Shown: piece by piece, positions 6,773 through 10,252 of the stretch
How positions within the stretch are numbered: the stretch's first letter is position 1
Layout: each line of letters starts with the position of its first letter
From: Pseudomonadota bacterium
GTDB taxonomy: Bacteria; Pseudomonadota; Alphaproteobacteria; Acetobacterales; Acetobacteraceae
NCBI GenBank assembly: GCA_021826565.1
Contig: JAKAZJ010000033.1
Location: 1 to 10,252, forward strand
Direction: 5' to 3'
DNA: 10,252 nucleotides
Notes under the pieces: model-generated
What the model was told of the DNA's origin: nothing
The model's input: the letters and a program-made list of their open reading frames with translations, nothing else
The model's database searches: none
Translations under genes and position numbers: made by a program

Positions 6773-7534
6773 TCAGGCCGCCCCCGCGCGCGCGGCGCGG
6801 TATTCGCGGCGCACGATGTCCAGCAACTCGACCGCCGAGGTCTCGGCGGCAGCGCTTTCATATGTTACCTCGCCGTGCTGCATCAGCATCACGCGATCGC
6901 AGATCTCCAGGGTCTGGGCATAGTTATGCGCGATCATCACGATCGCGATATCACCGCGGGCCTTGAGGCGCTCGATCAGATCGATGATCAACCCTGCCTC
7001 GCGCGCGCCCATCGCCGCCAGCGGTTCGTCCAGCAGCAGGATGCGCGCGTTGGACGCAACCGCGCGCGCCACCGCGATCGCCTGGCGCTGCCCCCCGGAA
7101 AGCTGGCCCGCTTCCAGGTCCACGGACGGGATGTTGACGCCGATATCGGCCAGCGCCGCCTCTGCCTGCCGCCGCATCGCCTTGTGATCCAGCAGCCGGA
7201 ACGGCCACGGGCGCAGGAGCTCTCGATTCAGGAACAGATTGTGATAGATCGACAACCCGTTCACCAGCGCCAGGTCCTGGTACACGCACTCGATCCCGAA
7301 GCCGCGCGCCCGATCCACCGAGGTCAGCGTGACCGGCGCGCCATCGACGAACACCTGCCCGGATGTGGGCTGGTGATACCCGGTCAGGATCTTCATCAGG
7401 GTGGATTTCCCCGCCCCGTTATCGCCCAGAATCCCCAGCATCTCCCCGCGCGCGACATGCATCGACACGCCGGCGAGCGCGGTGACGTGGCCGAAGGATT
7501 TGACGATGTTCTCGGCCCGCAGCGCTTCGGTCAT
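6773..7534 (-). CDS. Sugar-type ABC importer, ATP-binding subunit (single domain, FrcA-like)
   Basis: This cytoplasmic ATPase energises the importer formed with the next two genes. The 253 residues carry one complete nucleotide-binding domain: Walker A GDNGAGKST (37-45), Q-loop Gln86, signature LSGGQ (145-149), Walker B ILLLDEP (165-171) and the switch His203 in IAHN. Most carbohydrate importers of the ribose (CUT2) class use an ATPase of about 500 residues with two fused domains; this half-size form matches the FrcA/MglA-half type seen in the FrcBCA fructose system of rhizobia, so it should act as a homodimer. Walker B is followed by LAAMG where TAALG is usual. Its ATG overlaps the permease stop codon in an ATGA arrangement, indicating translational coupling. 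It is the last gene of the operon and converges on the PRC-barrel gene. The substrate cannot be read from the ATPase. Confidence 0.93.
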   Translation of the reverse strand: MTEALRAENIVKSFGHVTALAGVSMHVARGEMLGILGDNGAGKSTLMKILTGYHQPTSGQVFVDGAPVTLTSVDRARGFGIECVYQDLALVNGLSIYHNLFLNRELLRPWPFRLLDHKAMRRQAEAALADIGVNIPSVDLEAGQLSGGQRQAIAVARAVASNARILLLDEPLAAMGAREAGLIIDLIERLKARGDIAIVMIAHNYAQTLEICDRVMLMQHGEVTYESAAAETSAVELLDIVRREYRAARAGAA

Positions 7535-8514
7535 GTCCGCACCCCGCCGCGCAGCCGCGCCAGGTGGATATTCGCCACCATCGCCAGCAGGATCGCGGCA
7601 CCGATGATGATATCGAACGTGAACGCATTGATCCCCTGCAAGGTGAACCCGTCCTGCAGCACGCCCAGCACGATCCCGCCGACCAGCCCGCCGACGATGG
7701 TGCCCGCCCCGCCGGCGATCGCGGTGCCGCCGATCACGCCGGATGCGACACCCAGGAACATGATGTTCGATCCGCCGGCCAGCGGATCGGTGGAGCCGAT
7801 GCGGAACGCTTCCAACAGCCCCGCGAACCCGCCCAGCGTGCTGGTGAGAATGAAATTGCCCATGCGGATGCGGTCGATATCGATCCCGGCTTCGGCCGCC
7901 GCGATCGCGTTGCCGCCGGTGGAGATGGTGTGCAGCCCCCAGCGCGTGTGCCGCAGCACGATATGCATCACCGCCACCACCGCCAGCGCCCAGCAGATCT
8001 CGGCGTACCCCCAGTTACCCAGGATGTTGGTCAGCAGCTTCCCGCCCGGCGTATCGGCGGGAAATCCGCGCGAGATGGTCAGGGTCAGTCCGGTAATCAG
8101 GAACAGCATCCCGAGCGTGGTGATGAACGAGGGCACGCGCAGCCGCAACGTAATCAGCCCGATGATCCAGCCGATCCCCGCGCAGACCGCCAGCGCCACG
8201 GCCATCGCCAGCACCACCGGCAGGCCGGCATCGTGGGCGCGCTCCATCACGAACGGCGCCAGCGCGAACACCTGGCCCACCGACAGATCGATCTCACGGC
8301 AGATCAGCAGCATGATCTCGCCGCAGGCGATGATCACCGGCGCGGCGATGAACTGCGACAGGGTCTCCAGATTCGCGTTGGTCAGGAAGTTGACGTTGGC
8401 GAACTGGAAGTAGATGACCAGGACCACGGCGACGACGATGACGCTGGCCTCGGGGCGCAGCAGGAAACCGTGCAGGCGGCGCGCGAGGCCGCCTGCCGGT
8501 GTGGTCGCGGTCAA
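7531..8514 (-). CDS. Sugar-type ABC importer, permease subunit (RbsC/FrcC-like)
   Basis: This inner-membrane channel subunit has 327 residues and about eight to ten hydrophobic helices, starting near residues 24-40. Family marks are EIDLSVGQVFALAP (74-87), the TLGMLFLITGLTLTIS helix, RHTRWGLHTISTGGN (188-202), which includes the conserved coupling region towards the ATPase, and the glycine-rich VIGGTAIAGGAGTIVGGLVG (260-279). These place it in the BPD_transp_2 family used by ribose-, xylose- and fructose-type importers. The start is a TTG at 8514-8512, four bases after the binding-protein stop codon. No ATG is available before the first helix and no Shine-Dalgarno sequence is seen, so translation probably depends on ribosomes finishing the upstream gene. 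Its stop overlaps the ATPase start. The exact first residue is the least certain part. Confidence 0.92.
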   Translation of the reverse strand: MTATTPAGGLARRLHGFLLRPEASVIVVAVVLVIYFQFANVNFLTNANLETLSQFIAAPVIIACGEIMLLICREIDLSVGQVFALAPFVMERAHDAGLPVVLAMAVALAVCAGIGWIIGLITLRLRVPSFITTLGMLFLITGLTLTISRGFPADTPGGKLLTNILGNWGYAEICWALAVVAVMHIVLRHTRWGLHTISTGGNAIAAAEAGIDIDRIRMGNFILTSTLGGFAGLLEAFRIGSTDPLAGGSNIMFLGVASGVIGGTAIAGGAGTIVGGLVGGIVLGVLQDGFTLQGINAFTFDIIIGAAILLAMVANIHLARLRGGVRT

Positions 8515-8518
8515 GACG

Positions 8519-9607
8519 TCAGCCCGCGATCGGGCCGGAGCGCGGCAGGATCTGCGGCGCCGCGGCGCTGCCCTCGTACCGGGTCTTGGTGGTCAGATAC
8601 GGCTTCACCGCGCCCTTGGTCACGAATTTCAACCCCGTGTTGACGTTCGCCGGCCCGACCAGCCCGCCGGAGGACTTGAACATGAACATTTCCATCACGG
8701 TATAGAACCCTTGCAGATAGGGCTGCTGGTCGATCACGAAATCCAGATACCCATCGTTCACCGCTTGCAGCGATCGTGGCAGCAGATCGAACCCGCCGCC
8801 ATGCACGCCCTTCTTCGGCAGGTCGTATTGCCGCATCACCTGACCCACATTCATGGTATCGCCGCCGCCCGATCCGAACATGCCCTTTACATCCTGGTTG
8901 CCCAGGTAATAGGCGCGGATCTTCGACAGGGACACATTGGCGGTGGGGTCCGTGGCGATCATATGCGCTTCGATCTTCGCGCCGGATTTCTTGATACTGT
9001 CCATCGCGCCGTCGATGCGCGGTTGCAGGTTCAACTGCCCGGGCGTGGCGATGAACAACGCGACCTTGCCGGTTTTCACCAGTTCCACGATCTTGCTGCC
9101 CATCATCTGGCCGGACAGGAACAGATCCTGGCCGATATACGCCAGACGCTCGTTGGCGCTGCCGCGCGGCGCGTCTGCATTATACGAGAACACCGGGATG
9201 CCGGCCGCCATCGCGCGCTTGACCGGACGATCGAAGCCGCGCGGATCGACGATGGCGACGGCGATCGCATCGGCCTTGCCGGCAACCGCGGCATTCATGG
9301 CATTGACCATCTGCGCCACGTCGGACGTTTCGGACCCGGTCCACTGATAATCGCACCCGAGCAGCGCGCAGGCATCGTGGATGCCGTACTGCGTCGGCAC
9401 GAAGAACGGGTTGGTGGTGACGTGGTTGACGAACACGAATTTCCACCGCGGATGTGCGGGGAACGGCCCGGCGGTGGCGGCGCGGGCGCGGCTGGCGGCG
9501 GCGAGCAACGCGGCGGCGGAGCCGGCGGTCACGCCCAGCATCGTGGCGCGGCGGGGCAGACGCGCCGCCACGTGTTCGGCGGCCTGGTCGTCGGTGCGGT
9601 CGGTCAT
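8519..9607 (-). CDS. Sugar-type ABC importer, periplasmic substrate-binding protein with Tat-like signal
   Basis: The 362-residue product is a Peripla_BP_4/RbsB-class binding protein that delivers ligand to the permease. Its leader has an unusually long polar start, then RLPRRATMLG (R19-R20) and an alanine-rich core ending SRARA (cleavage near 43), which looks like a twin-arginine (Tat) signal although the motif is imperfect. Mature motifs include FVFVNHVTTNPFF at 57-69, AIAVAIVDP at 114-122, GIPVFSYNAD (136-145), AYIGQDLFLSG (156-166) and the hinge/ligand region VIDQQPYLQGF (291-301), all typical of CUT2 binding proteins. ATG 9607 is chosen because GAGGAG (9620-9615) lies seven bases upstream; an earlier in-frame TTG at 9622 would place that ribosome binding site inside the gene. 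It is first in the operon. The ligand is unknown; pentose, hexose, polyol or inositol-like compounds are possible. Confidence 0.93.
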   Translation of the reverse strand: MTDRTDDQAAEHVAARLPRRATMLGVTAGSAAALLAAASRARAATAGPFPAHPRWKFVFVNHVTTNPFFVPTQYGIHDACALLGCDYQWTGSETSDVAQMVNAMNAAVAGKADAIAVAIVDPRGFDRPVKRAMAAGIPVFSYNADAPRGSANERLAYIGQDLFLSGQMMGSKIVELVKTGKVALFIATPGQLNLQPRIDGAMDSIKKSGAKIEAHMIATDPTANVSLSKIRAYYLGNQDVKGMFGSGGGDTMNVGQVMRQYDLPKKGVHGGGFDLLPRSLQAVNDGYLDFVIDQQPYLQGFYTVMEMFMFKSSGGLVGPANVNTGLKFVTKGAVKPYLTTKTRYEGSAAAPQILPRSGPIAG

Positions 9608-9614
9608 CGGGACG

Positions 9615-9620
9615 CTCCTC
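9615..9620 (-). promoter_or_regulatory. Ribosome binding site of the substrate-binding protein gene
   Basis: GAGGAG on the minus strand, seven bases ahead of ATG 9607. It decides between the two possible starts of this gene. Confidence 0.75.
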
Positions 9621-9626
9621 AATGTT

Positions 9627-9651
9627 TTGGCGCGGGGGTTCTTGGCGCGGG
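9627..9651 (-). repeat. Direct repeat of CCCGCGCCAA in the ABC operon leader
   Basis: The ten bases TTGGCGCGGG (CCCGCGCCAA on the coding strand of the operon) occur at 9627-9636 and again at 9642-9651, exactly 15 bp apart. Both lie between the candidate promoter and the ribosome binding site. They could be tandem protein-binding sites or an RNA element; no function is known to me. Confidence 0.5.
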
Positions 9652-9672
9652 CTTCTCTCGCGCGGCCGGGGC

Positions 9673-9701
9673 GTCATTCCACCGGGGCGGCCGGTTGTCA
9701 A
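9673..9701 (-). promoter_or_regulatory. Candidate promoter of the ABC importer operon
   Basis: On the minus strand a perfect TTGACA (9701-9696) is followed after 17 bp by AATGAC (9678-9673), a poor -10. Transcription would begin near 9666 and give a leader of about 60 nt. The -35 element overlaps an 8-bp direct repeat, TTGTCAAG/TTGTCAGA (9695-9710), and the odd palindrome TGTCAGACA (9704-9712), a fitting position for a repressor operator. Confidence 0.4.
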
Positions 9702-9823
9702 GTTGTCAGACAGGGAAGGGCTGGACCGCCACCGCGGACAAACCCCGATCCGCCCGGCGTGAGAGATGGCGTCGGCGTGCCGGTCGTTCCCCCTGATCGC
9801 CCCGCGCATCGGCGCGATCGGCA

Positions 9824-9854
9824 TTGACACAAGATGTCTGTTTGTCCATGTTAT
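9824..9854 (+). promoter_or_regulatory. Candidate promoter of the right-edge secreted-protein gene
   Basis: A perfect TTGACA at 9824-9829 is followed by TGTTAT at 9849-9854 (four of six -10 matches) with a long 19-bp spacer. GACA-N5-TGTC (9826-9838), a short inverted repeat, overlaps it. The predicted leader is about 45 nt. The spacing makes this tentative. Confidence 0.35.
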
Positions 9855-9892
9855 TCTGGCGGGATGGCGGTGCATCGCGCACCGCGCTGCCA

Positions 9893-9899
9893 GAGGAGG
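9893..9899 (+). promoter_or_regulatory. Strong ribosome binding site of the right-edge gene
   Basis: GAGGAGG, five bases before ATG 9905, is the strongest Shine-Dalgarno match in the window and firmly sets this start. Confidence 0.85.
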
Positions 9900-9904
9900 A
9901 CAGA

Positions 9905-10252
9905 ATGAAAGCTTTTCGCCTCGCTGCGCTCATGGTGTTCGCTTTTGTAGTCTCTGCCACGAGCGCGATGGCCTATAGCCGGAACTTCCTGATCGTGAAT
10001 GAGACTGCCGTTCCGATCACGCGCGTGGAATTCAGCGTTCACGGGATGCGCAACTGGATTCCATCCGGAAACGACAATACGATATCGCCCGGGCAGCAGC
10101 GGTACATCACTTTCAACAACAGCAACGGACCGTGCCTCATGCAGTTGCGGGTCAATTTCTCCAATGGAGCGCACGCATCCTGGCGCGATGGATTCAATTT
10201 CTGTTCGGTCGAGAAGGTCGAAATCCGCTGGAACGGCACCAGCTACGTAGCG
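9905..10252 (+). CDS. Secreted small protein of unknown function, partial (runs off the right edge)
   Basis: The frame is open to the window edge and gives 116 residues. It starts with a Sec signal peptide (MKAFRLAALMVFAFVVSATSAMA, cleavage expected after residue 23), so the protein is exported. The mature part has the pattern RNFLIVNETAVPITRVEFS, a short WIPSGNDNTISPGQ turn, then GPCLMQLRVNFSNG and WRDGFNFCSVEKVEIRW. Cys77 and Cys100 could form a disulfide. The layout recalls a group of short uncharacterised alphaproteobacterial secreted proteins (N-R-T-G...W...G-D...C-x-D-I-x-V-x-Y-x-D-G...W...N-L-C), a resemblance from memory only. Composition is unlike the neighbours: bases 9901-10080 are about 54% GC by hand count, and codons such as GTA, ATA, TTT, GCT and GGA are common. 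This suggests later acquisition. I cannot assign a function. Confidence 0.8.
   Translation, partial: MKAFRLAALMVFAFVVSATSAMAYSRNFLIVNETAVPITRVEFSVHGMRNWIPSGNDNTISPGQQRYITFNNSNGPCLMQLRVNFSNGAHASWRDGFNFCSVEKVEIRWNGTSYVA

Larger units (their letters stand above)
9623..9904. other. Divergent intergenic regulatory region
   Basis: About 280 bp separate the ABC operon from the divergent secreted-protein gene. The half near the operon is GC-rich and holds the leader repeats and a candidate minus-strand promoter; the half near 9820-9860 is AT-richer and holds a candidate plus-strand promoter. TGTC/GACA tetramers recur through it (9696, 9704, 9709, 9737, 9826, 9835, 9843). I see no further gene with a credible start and composition here. 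Confidence 0.6.

Noticed and set aside
6875..8413. A 512-codon plus-strand open frame opposite the ATPase and permease
   Set aside because: Antisense shadow. The minus strand carries complete ABC motifs (Walker A/B, LSGGQ, permease glycine motif), while this product is low-complexity without family features.
8414..9796. A 460-codon plus-strand open frame opposite the binding protein
   Set aside because: Antisense shadow of a clear RbsB-class gene with its own ribosome binding site and operon position; the product is His/Gly/Arg-rich without motifs.
9851..10174. A 107-codon minus-strand frame across the right-edge gene
   Set aside because: The plus strand there has a strong ribosome binding site, signal peptide and coherent domain; the minus frame has no such support.
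1..10252. tRNA or rRNA genes, CRISPR arrays, insertion sequences or toxin-antitoxin pairs
   Set aside because: No cloverleaf, regularly spaced repeats, transposase motifs or inverted terminal repeats were seen, and nearly all bases are accounted for by ordinary genes.

Overview
The window is GC-rich (about 65-70% in rows I counted by hand) with almost all-GC third codon positions. Its gene families suggest an alphaproteobacterium, possibly Acetobacteraceae or another Rhodospirillales lineage; this taxonomic call is inference. It is a chromosomal stretch with no RNA genes, insertion sequences or CRISPR.

Layout, left to right. (1) The 3' end of a membrane acyltransferase-3 gene (1-287, +). (2) hrcA, the heat-shock repressor (418-1491, +), with no grpE, dnaK or dnaJ beside it and no visible CIRCE operator. 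(3) A convergent GT2 glycosyltransferase (1455-2651, -) whose 3' end overlaps hrcA by 37 bp. (4) Divergent from it, an EnvZ-like sensor histidine kinase (2721-4061, +) with no adjacent response regulator. (5) A two-gene operon (+): a short-chain dehydrogenase (4230-4988) and, 11 nt later, a histidinol-dehydrogenase-family protein (5000-6283). The latter keeps the HisD zinc and catalytic residues but departs from HisD in substrate-side motifs and resembles the sulfopropanediol dehydrogenase (HpsN) branch. (6) A small secreted PRC-barrel protein (6394-6747, +). (7) On the minus strand, a tightly packed sugar-type ABC importer operon, transcribed from about 9670 down to 6773: Tat-signal periplasmic binding protein, permease, single-domain ATPase (FrcBCA-like order). 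(8) A 280-bp divergent promoter region, then a secreted small protein (9905 to the right edge, +) of clearly lower GC, running off the window.

How the genes may work together. The dehydrogenase pair could oxidise a polyol-like or sulfonated substrate in two steps: the SDR at a secondary alcohol, the HisD-like enzyme from a terminal alcohol to a carboxylate. The convergent ABC importer is a plausible but unproven supplier. No regulator, kinase or aldolase for the pathway lies in the window. The other genes look like unrelated housekeeping or envelope functions.

I found no wholly novel system. The best leads are the non-histidine HisD/SDR pair next to the importer, and the atypical-composition secreted protein at the right edge.
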